Shown one piece after another: positions 52,166 to 60,835 of a stretch of 61,444 bases of DNA. The notes beneath the pieces are model-generated. The model ran no database searches and had not been told where the DNA came from. It worked only from the letters and a program-made list of their open reading frames with translations. The stretch is from Helicobacter canis (lineage in GTDB: Bacteria; Campylobacterota; Campylobacteria; Campylobacterales; Helicobacteraceae), in the NCBI RefSeq assembly GCF_008693005.1, contig NZ_VXKE01000022.1, positions 1 through 61,444 on the forward strand. The letters are read 5' to 3'. The position numbers were made by a program, and so were the translations under genes. The first letter of the stretch is position 1, and every line of letters starts with the position of its first letter.

Positions 52166-53958
52166 TGCAGCAATTTATCCGCAATTTTTCTATCATAGCC
52201 CACATCGATCACGGCAAATCCACCCTTGCCGATAGGCTTATCCAAGAGTGTGGGGCGGTGAGCGAGCGTGAAATGACCGCGCAAATTATGGATACTATGG
52301 ATATAGAAAAGGAGCGCGGCATTACCATTAAAGCCCAATCTGTGCGCTTACACTATGTCTATCAAGGACAAGAATATATCCTAAATCTCATCGACACGCC
52401 CGGGCATGTGGATTTTAGCTACGAAGTCTCGCGCTCTCTTAGCTCCTGTGAAGGCGCACTACTTGTCGTAGATGCTACCCAAGGCGTAGAAGCCCAAACA
52501 ATCGCCAATGTCTATATCGCCCTTGATAATAACCTAGAAATTCTCCCAGTGGTAAATAAAATCGACCTCCCAGCAGCCGATGTGCCAAAGGTGTGCAGCG
52601 AGATTGAAGAAAGCATAGGGCTTGACTGCTCCAATGCCCTAAGCGTGAGTGCCAAAAGCGGCGTAGGCATAGCCGAGCTACTAGAATCCATCGTGCGCAA
52701 AATCCCCGCCCCAAGTGGCGAGCCAAATGCGCCTACAAAAGCCCTTATCTATGATAGCTGGTTTGATAACTACTTAGGTGCGCTAGCTCTGGTGCGGCTT
52801 AAAGATGGCAGCCTAGCAAAGGGGCAGAGCGTGCTTGTGATGAGTAGTCAAAAGACTTATGAGATTTTAGGGCTTTACTATCCCCACCCTGTGCAGAAAA
52901 TCCCCACCGATAGGATTGAATGCGGCGAAATAGGGATCATCTCTCTTGGGGTAAAGTCTTTGACAGATTTAGCAGTAGGCGATACGATTACTGATGCGCA
53001 AACCCCCATACAAACACCAATAGAAGGCTTCAAGCCTGCCAAGCCCTTTGTCTTTGCTGGAATCTATCCCATTGAGACAGATAAGTTTGAAGAGCTGCGC
53101 GAGGCGTTGAAAAAGCTCAAACTCAATGACTCCGCCCTAAGCTTTGAGCCAGAGACTTCTGTGGCATTAGGCTATGGATTTCGCGTAGGGTTTTTGGGGC
53201 TTTTGCATATGGAGGTTGTCAAAGAGCGGCTGGAGAGGGAGTTTGGGCTAAGTCTCATCGCCACAGCACCCACGGTGGTGTATGAAGTCTATCTCACCGA
53301 TGGCTCTATGATAGAAGTGCAAAATCCAAGCGAGCTGCCCGAAGTGCAGAAAATTGATCACATCAAAGAGCCCTATGTCCGCGCTAGTATCATCACGCCA
53401 AGCGAATTTGTGGGCAATATCATCACACTTCTGGCAAATCGCCGCGGCGTGCAGGAGAAAATGGACTACATCACACAAGATCGCGTGCTACTAGAGTATG
53501 CCCTACCTAGCAATGAGATTGTAATGGACTTTTATGACAAGCTAAAATCCTGCACCAAAGGCTACGCGAGCTTTGACTATGAGCCTATCGAGTATCGAAG
53601 TGGGGATTTGGTGCGGCTTGATATACGCGTAGCAGGCGAGATTGTCGATGCGCTCTCAATCATTGTGGAGAAGTCCAAATCCTACGAAAAGGGGCGTGCG
53701 CTTGTAGAGTCGATGAAAGACCTTATCCCGCGCCAGCTCTTTGAAGTAGCCATTCAAGCAAGCATTGGCTCAAAGATTATTGCGCGCGAGAGTGTGCGCT
53801 CTGTTGGCAAAAATGTAACCGCTAAATGCTATGGCGGGGATATAACAAGAAAGCGCAAACTCCTAGAGAAACAAAAAGAGGGCAAAAAGCGTCTAAAATC
53901 TATCGGTAAAGTTGATTTACCGCAAGAAGCATTTCTCGCGGTGCTAAAAATTGATTAA
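52165..53958 (+). CDS. lepA: Elongation factor 4 (LepA)
   Basis: A 597-residue translational GTPase that remobilises stalled ribosomes. The GTPase motifs are [14 protein letters not shown], the switch region [13 protein letters not shown] and NKIDLP. The LepA-specific C-terminal domain is complete ([37 protein letters not shown]). The start is GTG at 52165, sharing its first base with the stop of the preceding gene, so the two may be coupled. A motif hairpin follows the stop. Confidence 0.95.
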
Positions 53959-53960
53959 AG

Positions 53961-53992
53961 TAGATTCTAGCGGAATCAAACACTAGAATCTA
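53961..53992 (+). terminator. Hairpin from inverted TAGAATC motifs after lepA
   Basis: TAGATTCTAG (53961-53970) and CTAGAATCTA (53983-53992) are perfect reverse complements around a 12-base loop, starting two bases after the lepA stop. Confidence 0.6.
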
Positions 53993-54009
53993 GGCAAGCT
54001 ATGGAGCCA

Positions 54010-54031
54010 CTAGCCTGCGCAATTAGGCTAG
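54010..54031. terminator. Hairpin between convergent lepA and ackA
   Basis: CTAGCCT (54010-54016), an 8-base loop and AGGCTAG (54025-54031) form a 7-bp stem in the convergent spacer, nine bases from the ackA stop. It could serve both directions. Confidence 0.5.
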
Positions 54032-54039
54032 CTTTAACA

Positions 54040-55239
54040 TTAGAGCTTAGAAACGATTGCTTCTGTATCTTGAGCGATGATAAGCTCTTCATTTGTTGGG
54101 ATTACACATACTTTGACCTTAGAATCCGCAGTGGAGATGATGGCTTCTTGCCCGCAGACATTATTAGCTTCTGTATCAAGCTTCACGCCTAAAAACTCCA
54201 AATGCTCCACAATCATTCCTCGGATAAATTTTGCATTCTCACCTACGCCACCACAGAAGCTAATCGCATCTACACCAATAAGCACCGCACAATATGAGCC
54301 GATGTATTTTAAAACACGATATGCAAATGCAGCTCGAGCTAATTTAGCACGCTCACCGCCCTTAAGATCAGCATCTAAAAGATCCCTAAAATCACTTGAT
54401 AGCCCAGAGATCCCAAGCACGCCGGATTTTTTATTTAAAATATTGACAACTTCCTTTGTGCTTAGCTTTTCTCTATCGGCAATATACTCCAAAATAGCCG
54501 GGTCTAAATCCCCGCTTCTTGTCCCCATAATCAGTCCTTCAAGTGGTGTTAGCCCCATACTTGTATCGACAGATTTGCCATTTTTAATCGCAGATATTGA
54601 TGAGCCATTGCCCAAATGGCAGACGATAATCTTAGAGTTGTGATAATCTAGACCTAGAAACTCCGCAGTTCGGCGCGAGACATACTTGTGGCTTGTGCCG
54701 TGGAACCCATACCTGCGCACCCTATGCTTCTCATACCACTCATAAGGAACGCCATAGACATATGCTCTAGGTGGCATACTTTGATGAAATGCTGTGTCAA
54801 ATACGCCAACCATAGGGACATTTGGCATAAGCTCTTGGCAAGCACGCACGCCAATAATATTAGCAGGATTATGCAGTGGGGCTAGCATTGAGCATTCTGC
54901 GACTTCATTTAAAACCCTCTCATCAATAAGCACCGACTCTTTAAAAGTCTCCCCGCCATGCACAATTCTATGCCCCACAGCAGAAATCTCTGTCAGTGAG
55001 CCAATCACGCCTTTATTCTTATCTACCAGACATTGCAGCACAAGCTGTATGGCTTTAGCGTGGGATTCTATAGGTGTGCTTATGCTCGTTTTCTCTCCAT
55101 TTTCATTTTTGTAGCTAATCTCACTCCCATCAAGACTGATACGATCACATATACCAGATGCGAGCACCTTGCTTGTAGAAGTCTGTATAAGCTGAAATTT
55201 TAGCGATGAGCTTCCGCAGTTGATAACTAAGACATTCAT
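54040..55239 (-). CDS. ackA: Acetate kinase
   Basis: A 399-residue acetokinase interconverting acetate and acetyl phosphate. Landmarks are VLVINCGSSSLKF at the N-terminus, VGHRIVHGGETF, HLGNGSS, DTSMGLTPLEGLIMGTRSGDLDP and the C-terminal VIPTNEEL. ATG 55239 has GGAGAGAG upstream; the frame runs 47 codons further without family character. The usual partner pta is not adjacent. Confidence 0.95.
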   Translation of the reverse strand: MNVLVINCGSSSLKFQLIQTSTSKVLASGICDRISLDGSEISYKNENGEKTSISTPIESHAKAIQLVLQCLVDKNKGVIGSLTEISAVGHRIVHGGETFKESVLIDERVLNEVAECSMLAPLHNPANIIGVRACQELMPNVPMVGVFDTAFHQSMPPRAYVYGVPYEWYEKHRVRRYGFHGTSHKYVSRRTAEFLGLDYHNSKIIVCHLGNGSSISAIKNGKSVDTSMGLTPLEGLIMGTRSGDLDPAILEYIADREKLSTKEVVNILNKKSGVLGISGLSSDFRDLLDADLKGGERAKLARAAFAYRVLKYIGSYCAVLIGVDAISFCGGVGENAKFIRGMIVEHLEFLGVKLDTEANNVCGQEAIISTADSKVKVCVIPTNEELIIAQDTEAIVSKL

Positions 55240-55371
55240 AATCTCTCTCCTTAGTAAGATTGACGCATAAAGCCTAATACATAAGCCAGCCTTAAAGCGA
55301 CCACGATTTAGTGTAAGAGATTTCCGCTTAATACACAAAAATTTACAAAATCCATTTGGGTTTTTGTGTAT

Positions 55372-55391
55372 TTTTAACACACTTTTAACAC
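55372..55391. repeat. Direct repeat TTTTAACAC upstream of ackA
   Basis: TTTTAACAC occurs at 55372-55380 and 55383-55391, eleven bases apart (one helical turn), in the 259-base spacer between ackA and ybeY. It could be paired regulator half-sites about 135 bases upstream of the ackA start. Nothing else stands out in this spacer. Confidence 0.4.
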
Positions 55392-55498
55392 AAACTCACA
55401 AAACAGCATAGGAATGGCAAAAATAAAGTGGCGAAATCATAAAAACTAGTGGCATATTGGAGGATATGTGTTTAGATTCTACGCATTTATAAATATGG

Positions 55499-56008
55499 CT
55501 ATGGCAAAAGCGTGCGATCAATCAGCCCACTTGGAAGTGCTAGAGAAGCGATCAGTTTAGATTCTAGTGCGCGGTGCTCGCCATTGTCCCTTTCGTGATC
55601 AAAGCCTAGTAGATGTAGTAACCCGTGCAAAAAAAGCAAGCACAACTCATCATAAAGGCTATGATGATACCGCTCACTTATCATCTGAGCTAAAGGAAGA
55701 TTGATAGCAATGCTCCCCAAAGGGACTTCTGGCATAAAATCCAGCCCACTAGAATCTCTAGCAAAATCCAGTGGCGCAAGCGGGAAGCTTAGCACATCAG
55801 TGGCATAATCCTTACCCATAAAATCAACATTGAGCGAGTGCATATACTCTTTAGAGCAAAGAAGCAGCTCAATATCCTTATGCAAGAGAGTGGGCGCGTG
55901 TGTAGCCAAGCTAGCGGCAGCTTGCTCTAGCGCAGCTTGAAGCCTTGCTTGCAAGGCTTGCAAAAAGCTAGAATCTAACTTTTGCGTGGAGTCGATAATT
56001 TGTAGCAT
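55499..56008 (-). CDS. ybeY: Endoribonuclease YbeY (rRNA maturation factor)
   Basis: A 169-residue metalloprotein involved in 16S rRNA 3' maturation and ribosome quality control. The zinc site is HGLLHLLGFDHERD (three histidines), preceded by the typical LNVDFMGKDYATDVLSFPL. Length is normal for the family. It follows flgS by about 75 bases in the same direction. Confidence 0.93.
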   Translation of the reverse strand: MLQIIDSTQKLDSSFLQALQARLQAALEQAAASLATHAPTLLHKDIELLLCSKEYMHSLNVDFMGKDYATDVLSFPLAPLDFARDSSGLDFMPEVPLGSIAINLPLAQMISERYHHSLYDELCLLFLHGLLHLLGFDHERDNGEHRALESKLIASLALPSGLIDRTLLP

Positions 56009-56082
56009 ATACAGCCTTAATAAGTAATCTTTAACTATAGATTCTAGCTCTACAACAAGCCTAGTATTTATATCCCACTTTG

Positions 56083-57216
56083 CTAGACACCTACCTTGGG
56101 CAAATAGATCCTAAACTCTTTGTCCTTGGCATTAAGCTCTATCCGCCCGGAATGCGCGTGGATAATCTGGCTAGAGAGTGCTAGCCCTAAGCCATTGCCT
56201 TTAAGCTTAGTGGTCGCAAATGGCTCAAAGAGAATATTTGGGTCATCAAAAGGCTTACCATTATCCTTAATCAAAAAGCACACTTGCCCCTGCACAACAT
56301 CGCCTTGTATCAATATCGTGCCATCTTCGCTCTCACTCTCTTCAATCGCATCAATGGCATTAAATAAGAAATTTTGCAAAGCGATGAGCATTAAGTCTTT
56401 ATCCATATACGCAATCTTATCGGCAAATGTATAGATAAAATCTATATGCTTGCTAAAGCTATAGCTCTTTACCAATGCCTGCAGCTCATCTTGTAGCTCG
56501 CAGATTCTCATCGGCTGCTTATTAGCACTAATCCCTTTAGAAAACAACAATGTCGCCTTAATAATGCGCTCCACGCGAAATATCGATTTTTGCAGCTCAT
56601 CAATTAGTGGGATTTGTGATTCTCGTGCGGATTTATGCAATGCAGAAGCCAAGATTGATATAGAGCCGATAGGATTGCGGATTTCGTGTGCTAAGTGCGC
56701 AGAAATCTGCCCCATAGATGCAAGCCTAGCCTGACGCTTTTGGCTTGTAATATCTGTGGCAGTGATAAGCAGGCGGTTTTGGAAAGAGCCTGTTTGCACA
56801 AGGAAAATCCTCTTATCATACTCGACTTCAAGCTCGCTATCTACTCCATTGCCAGCTTTGTGCTTATAGTGGGGCTTTTTTGCCTGTATAGAATCTAATA
56901 TCGGGGAAATATCTATCGCACGCGTGTTGCGGTAAAAAAAGCTGCCATCGTGATTATAAACCCAAATCGCTTGCGGCAGCGTCTCAATGAGCCATTCATA
57001 CAAGGCTTTAGCATCTTTGACATCTTTTTCGTAGCGGTAGCTGATATTGATAAACTCTTCCAAAAGCTGCTTGATATTCTCTGGATTTTCTTGGATTTCG
57101 CGTAAAAAATCCTGCCCAGCCTTATCATCACCATCAGTGTCGGTAAAAGTTAGTGGCGACTTTTTGGAGCTAGAATCCATAGAATCTAGGGTGTTTGTAT
57201 CGTTATGTGGCTTCAA
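56083..57216 (-). CDS. flgS: Sensor histidine kinase FlgS
   Basis: A 377-residue cytoplasmic kinase that phosphorylates FlgR, the activator of sigma-54 flagellar genes in Helicobacter. There is no membrane segment. A PAS-like domain (about 75-160: LIETLPQAIWVYNHDGSFFYRN, then ITATDITSQKRQARLASMGQ) leads to the H box AHLAHEIRNP with His177 and the ATPase boxes NFLFNAIDAIEE, DNGKPFDDP and GNGLGLAL. The flgJ and flgI genes lie a short way off on the other strand, matching the H. pylori block. Confidence 0.9.
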   Translation of the reverse strand: MKPHNDTNTLDSMDSSSKKSPLTFTDTDGDDKAGQDFLREIQENPENIKQLLEEFINISYRYEKDVKDAKALYEWLIETLPQAIWVYNHDGSFFYRNTRAIDISPILDSIQAKKPHYKHKAGNGVDSELEVEYDKRIFLVQTGSFQNRLLITATDITSQKRQARLASMGQISAHLAHEIRNPIGSISILASALHKSARESQIPLIDELQKSIFRVERIIKATLLFSKGISANKQPMRICELQDELQALVKSYSFSKHIDFIYTFADKIAYMDKDLMLIALQNFLFNAIDAIEESESEDGTILIQGDVVQGQVCFLIKDNGKPFDDPNILFEPFATTKLKGNGLGLALSSQIIHAHSGRIELNAKDKEFRIYLPKVGV

Positions 57217-57306
57217 TTTATAGCTTCTCTATGTGGTGTGTGTGTAATGCGCGGGATATTTAAGGTCGCCCACCACCCTAGGGTAGGTAGGCATTAGGGA
57301 CTGCAG

Positions 57307-57627
57307 CTACTTTTTCAAAGTTGGGATATATTTTGCAAGCGCATCAATCTCTTCATCGCTTAATGCTGCTGCTTGCCCCCACATCGTAGCACCAAGACCA
57401 AAGTGGTTTAGGGTCTTTGCTTTATAGCCTAGAAGATCGTTTTTAATCTCTTCTTCTGTCATTGTGTTTGTGATTTTACTTTTACCAAGTGCTTGTTTTT
57501 CCATATTGGCTCCGTGGCAAGCTTGGCATTTTGTCTTAATAATATCTGCTGGTTCAGCAGCATTAAGAGCGACTGCGCAGCCCAAAATCCCCAATGTAGC
57601 GACAAGTTTTTGCTGAAGTGTTTTCAT
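57307..57627 (-). CDS. Cytochrome c553-type periplasmic cytochrome
   Basis: A 106-residue monoheme cytochrome with a signal peptide (KLVATLGILGCAVALNAAEP). The heme motif is CQACH (Cys34, Cys37, His38) and the probable axial Met is in GATMWGQ. It carries electrons from the bc1 complex to cytochrome oxidase. AAGGAGAAGG precedes the ATG, and a TAGAAT box lies about 30 bases upstream. Single-gene unit. Confidence 0.92.
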   Translation of the reverse strand: MKTLQQKLVATLGILGCAVALNAAEPADIIKTKCQACHGANMEKQALGKSKITNTMTEEEIKNDLLGYKAKTLNHFGLGATMWGQAAALSDEEIDALAKYIPTLKK

Positions 57628-57657
57628 AACCTTCTCCTTTAGTGAATGTGAGCCTAG

Positions 57658-57663
57658 ATTCTA
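57658..57663 (-). promoter_or_regulatory. Probable -10 box of the cytochrome c553 gene
   Basis: TAGAAT on the minus strand at 57663-57658, 31 bases before the ATG, again as part of a CTAGAATC-like motif. AT-rich phased DNA precedes it. Confidence 0.45.
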
Positions 57664-57752
57664 CAACGAAAAAATAAATAAATGCCATATTTTATTTTAT
57701 GCGCAAAACATATTTCATATCAGCAGGGGTGCTTTAGCTTGTAGGTAGCCTT

Positions 57753-57771
57753 TGTGGAATTATTTTTGCTT
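57753..57771 (+). promoter_or_regulatory. Sigma-54 promoter of flgI
   Basis: GTGGAATTATTTTTGCTT has GG at 57756-57757 and GC at 57768-57769 with exactly ten bases between, the classical -24/-12 arrangement. The expected start is near 57781, about 33 bases before the flgI ATG. Confidence 0.7.
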
Positions 57772-57813
57772 AAACTCTCCGTATGAATACGCGCCAGTTT
57801 TTAAGGAGAAACA

Positions 57814-58869
57814 ATGACTGCAAGAACGCACAAACAATGGCACCGCTGCATAATGACCGCGATTATCTCGCTACTTTTTAGCACACACATCTACGCAGAA
57901 AAAATAGGCGATATAGCTAGCATCGTAGGTGTGCGGGGCAACCAGCTCATAGGCTATGGGCTAGTAATTGGGCTCAATGGCACAGGCGATAAAACTAGCT
58001 CAAAATTTACTATGCAATCCATTGCCAATATGCTTGAAGGAGTAAATGTCAAAGTAAGCCCTGATAGCATTAAATCCAAAAATGTCGCTGCGGTAGTCGT
58101 TACAGCAAATCTTCCGCCATTTGCTAGGCAGGGCGATAAGCTTGATATACAAATCTCCTCCATAGGCGATGCCAAATCCCTAGAATCTGGGATTTTGGTG
58201 ATGACTCCACTTACTGCAGTAGATGGCAATATCTATGCCATCGCGCAAGGTGCGGTAACCACAGGCAGCTCGGCTAATCTCTTAAGTGCGACTATCGCGC
58301 AAGGTGCGGTAGTGGAGCGAGAAGTAGCCTACAATCTAAGCAACCAGCAAGATTTAACCCTAAGCCTAAAAAGCGCGAACTTCCAAAACGCCATCAAGGT
58401 CCAGCAAGTGCTAAATAGCACCTTTGGCGAGCAGAGTGCCATAGCCATAGACTCTCGCACCATAAAGCTCAATCGCCCGGAGAATCTAACACCCGTGGAG
58501 TTTGTCGCCCTACTCCAAGAAGTGCAAATAGACTACACAATAGGAAATAAAATCATCATCGATGAAAAGTCGGGCACCATTGTCGCAGGGATCGACATCC
58601 CCGTGCGCCCGGTAGTGGTAACAAGCGGGGATATTACGCTAAAAATCACTAATGAGCCACTCCTTGATGAAAAGGGTGCGCAAAAGCTAGACTCCACGAC
58701 AAGCTTTGATCCAAATAGCACGACAATTAGTGCCAGCGAGCCAAACACCACTATATCTAATGTCGTCAAAGCTTTGCAAAAAATGGGTGCGAGCCCAAAA
58801 AGTATGATCTCTATCCTAGAAGCTATGCGCCAAAGCGGTGCGATCGCTGCACCGATAGAGATTCTATAA
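57814..58869 (+). CDS. flgI: Flagellar P-ring protein FlgI
   Basis: A 351-residue periplasmic ring protein surrounding the flagellar rod. A signal peptide with an extended basic start (TARTHKQWHRCIMTAIISLLFSTHIYA) precedes the conserved IGDIASIVGVRGNQLIGYGLVIGLNGTGD, and the chain ends LEAMRQSGAIAAPIEI. AAGGAG precedes the ATG. A sigma-54 promoter lies upstream and the rod gene follows. Confidence 0.95.
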   Translation: MTARTHKQWHRCIMTAIISLLFSTHIYAEKIGDIASIVGVRGNQLIGYGLVIGLNGTGDKTSSKFTMQSIANMLEGVNVKVSPDSIKSKNVAAVVVTANLPPFARQGDKLDIQISSIGDAKSLESGILVMTPLTAVDGNIYAIAQGAVTTGSSANLLSATIAQGAVVEREVAYNLSNQQDLTLSLKSANFQNAIKVQQVLNSTFGEQSAIAIDSRTIKLNRPENLTPVEFVALLQEVQIDYTIGNKIIIDEKSGTIVAGIDIPVRPVVVTSGDITLKITNEPLLDEKGAQKLDSTTSFDPNSTTISASEPNTTISNVVKALQKMGASPKSMISILEAMRQSGAIAAPIEIL

Positions 58870-58931
58870 GGATTCTACCTAGCTAGAAGCACTAGAATCT
58901 ACTTTTATGCAACAAACACAAAGGAGATGTA

Positions 58932-59225
58932 ATGAAAATCGATACAAGCAGCACTCTAGCAGCATACCAAGCAAGCAAAACACCCAACATTAGCAAAAAC
59001 AACAGCGATGAAAAGCTACGAGAGCAAACTGATGCCTTTGAAGCGATTTTGCTAAAGTTTATGCTAGATACTTCGCTTAATCTTGAGAGCCCGCTCTACC
59101 CTAAGCAGCCCGGTAGCGAGATTTACCAAGGAATGTATAAAGACACGCTTGCCCAGCATCTCTCTGGAGGCTTTGGATACAGCCAAGCTCTCTTTGACTG
59201 GCTAAAGGAGCAGCAAAGGGGCTAA
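58932..59225 (+). CDS. flgJ: Flagellar rod-capping FlgJ-like protein (N-terminal domain only)
   Basis: A 97-residue protein corresponding to the rod-binding domain of FlgJ (LREQTDAFEAILLKFMLDTS, PGSEIYQGMYKDTLAQHLS). It lacks the muramidase domain, as in other Campylobacterota. AAAGGAG precedes the ATG, 62 bases after flgI, with two facing TAGAATC copies (58871-58899) in between. It is probably transcribed with flgI. Confidence 0.85.
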   Translation: MKIDTSSTLAAYQASKTPNISKNNSDEKLREQTDAFEAILLKFMLDTSLNLESPLYPKQPGSEIYQGMYKDTLAQHLSGGFGYSQALFDWLKEQQRG

Positions 59226-59237
59226 GCCTCACAACCC

Positions 59238-59267
59238 TTGCGCTGTTTTATAATGCTTTTATATAAT
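59238..59267 (+). promoter_or_regulatory. Sigma-70 promoter of the sugar operon
   Basis: TTGCGC (59238-59243) and TATAAT (59262-59267) are 18 bases apart, 28 bases before the GTG start of the cupin gene. This suggests the sugar operon is transcribed separately from flgI-flgJ. Confidence 0.55.
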
Positions 59268-59294
59268 TAGCATAAAACTTGCTGAAGGATTGCA

Positions 59295-59726
59295 GTGATA
59301 CAGCATATTACACACAACGACAAGACTCTCTCAATTATTATCCGCCATAATTTTCACAAAGATGGGATAGAGTTTTTCACTCCCAATGATTTTTCGCAAC
59401 AATTAGCCTATATGAAGCGTCCTAAAGACTATCTTATCCCGCCACATATCCATAATGCTGTGCCTAGAGAAGTGCTCTACACAAAAGAAGTGTTATTTAT
59501 CAAAAGCGGCAGAGTGCGAGTGGATTTCTATGATGATGACAAAAACTATCTCAAAAGCTCTATACTTGAGCAAGGCGATGTGATACTGCTTGCCTTTGGG
59601 GGACATGGATTCTATATGCTGGAAGAGAGCGAGATTATAGAAGTCAAGCAGGGACCGTATGCTGGCGAGCAAGATAAAGTGCGATTTGAATCAATAGATG
59701 ATACTAATGTAAGGATAGAGCAATGA
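59295..59726 (+). CDS. Cupin-like protein of a sugar biosynthesis operon
   Basis: A 143-residue protein with a cupin-type beta fold: PPHIHNAVPREVLYTKEVLFIKSGRVRVDFYDDD and LEQGDVILLAFGGHGFYML give the two cupin motifs and likely metal ligands (His pair, Glu, His). It probably acts on a nucleotide sugar or binds one; no exact reaction can be named. The start is GTG behind AAGGAT. The stop overlaps the aminotransferase start (ATGA). Confidence 0.75.
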   Translation: MIQHITHNDKTLSIIIRHNFHKDGIEFFTPNDFSQQLAYMKRPKDYLIPPHIHNAVPREVLYTKEVLFIKSGRVRVDFYDDDKNYLKSSILEQGDVILLAFGGHGFYMLEESEIIEVKQGPYAGEQDKVRFESIDDTNVRIEQ

Positions 59727-60835
59727 TACCAGTCAATGAACCGCTACTTAATGGCAAAGAGAAGCAATATCTAGTTGAATGTATCGATACGGGCTGGATA
59801 AGCTCTGAAGGACCATTTGTTAAGCGTTTTGAAGATGAGTTTGCCAAAAAAATTGGGCGAAAATATGCCGTTAGCGTGTGCAATGGCACTGCAGCACTTG
59901 ATATTGCCATAGAGTCTTTGGAGTTACAAAAGGGTGATGAAGTCATTATGCCGACTTTTACAATCATTTCTTGTATCAATGCCATTGTGCGATTAGGTTT
60001 AAAGCCGGTTTTGGTGGATAGTGATCCACTCACTTGGAATATGGATGTAGCTCAAATAGAATCTAAGATTACCCCGCAAACAAAAGCTATTATGATTGTT
60101 CATATTTATGGGCTTCCTGTGGATTATTTTCCTATTTTTGAACTTGCCACAAAATATAACTTAAAAATTATTGAAGATGCTGCAGAAGCACACGGACAAA
60201 AATACCACGATAAATATTGTGGTAACCTAGGAGATATTAGCACTTTTAGTTTCTATCCCAACAAGCATATTACAACCGGTGAAGGCGGTATGGTGCTAAC
60301 CGATAATGAGCAGCTATACAACAAGCTTCTTTCCTTACGGAATCTAGGATTTGCCCCACCGCGCAGATTTATCCACCACGAGCTAGGATACAATATGCGG
60401 CTTACTAATATGCAAGCCGCACTTGGCTTAGCTCAGCTTGAACGACTTGATGAATTTGTGCAAAGAAAGCGCAATATGGGTAGAATCTATACGGAGCTTT
60501 TGCAAGACTTGCAGGACATCGTGCAGCTACCTCTTCCACAGACATCGTATGCTGAAAATGTCTATTGGGTATATGGTATCGTGCTTAAAGATTGCATTAA
60601 AATGAATGCACAAGAAGCAATGGACAAGCTTGCCAAAAAAGGCGTAGGCACGCGCCCTTTCTTTTACCCTATGCACCAACAGCCCGTACTTAAACAAATG
60701 GGTTTCTTCATAAACGAAGCCTACCCCATAGCTGAGAATCTAGGCGAAAGAGGATTCTATCTCCCTAGCGGATTGGCTTTGGAAGAAAAAGATATGCACA
60801 TTGTGGCAAATACATTAAAGGAGATTTTGCGATGA
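59723..60835 (+). CDS. DegT/DnrJ/EryC1-family sugar aminotransferase, perosamine-synthase-like
   Basis: A 370-residue PLP enzyme that aminates a keto-sugar nucleotide. The PLP lysine is Lys181 in FYPNKHITTGEGGMV. VCNGTAALDIAIESLELQKGDEVI, IIEDAAEAHGQKY and the later NMRLTNMQAALGLAQLERLD are typical, and the overall pattern is close to GDP-perosamine synthase; the sugar itself is inference. Translation is coupled to the cupin gene before it and the methyltransferase after it by ATGA overlaps. It is likely part of LPS O-chain or flagellin glycan synthesis. Confidence 0.88.
   Translation: MIPVNEPLLNGKEKQYLVECIDTGWISSEGPFVKRFEDEFAKKIGRKYAVSVCNGTAALDIAIESLELQKGDEVIMPTFTIISCINAIVRLGLKPVLVDSDPLTWNMDVAQIESKITPQTKAIMIVHIYGLPVDYFPIFELATKYNLKIIEDAAEAHGQKYHDKYCGNLGDISTFSFYPNKHITTGEGGMVLTDNEQLYNKLLSLRNLGFAPPRRFIHHELGYNMRLTNMQAALGLAQLERLDEFVQRKRNMGRIYTELLQDLQDIVQLPLPQTSYAENVYWVYGIVLKDCIKMNAQEAMDKLAKKGVGTRPFFYPMHQQPVLKQMGFFINEAYPIAENLGERGFYLPSGLALEEKDMHIVANTLKEILR

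Noticed and set aside
54077-54643. 188-codon open frame opposite ackA
   Set aside because: Antisense to the conserved acetate kinase sequence, with no ribosome site or domain.
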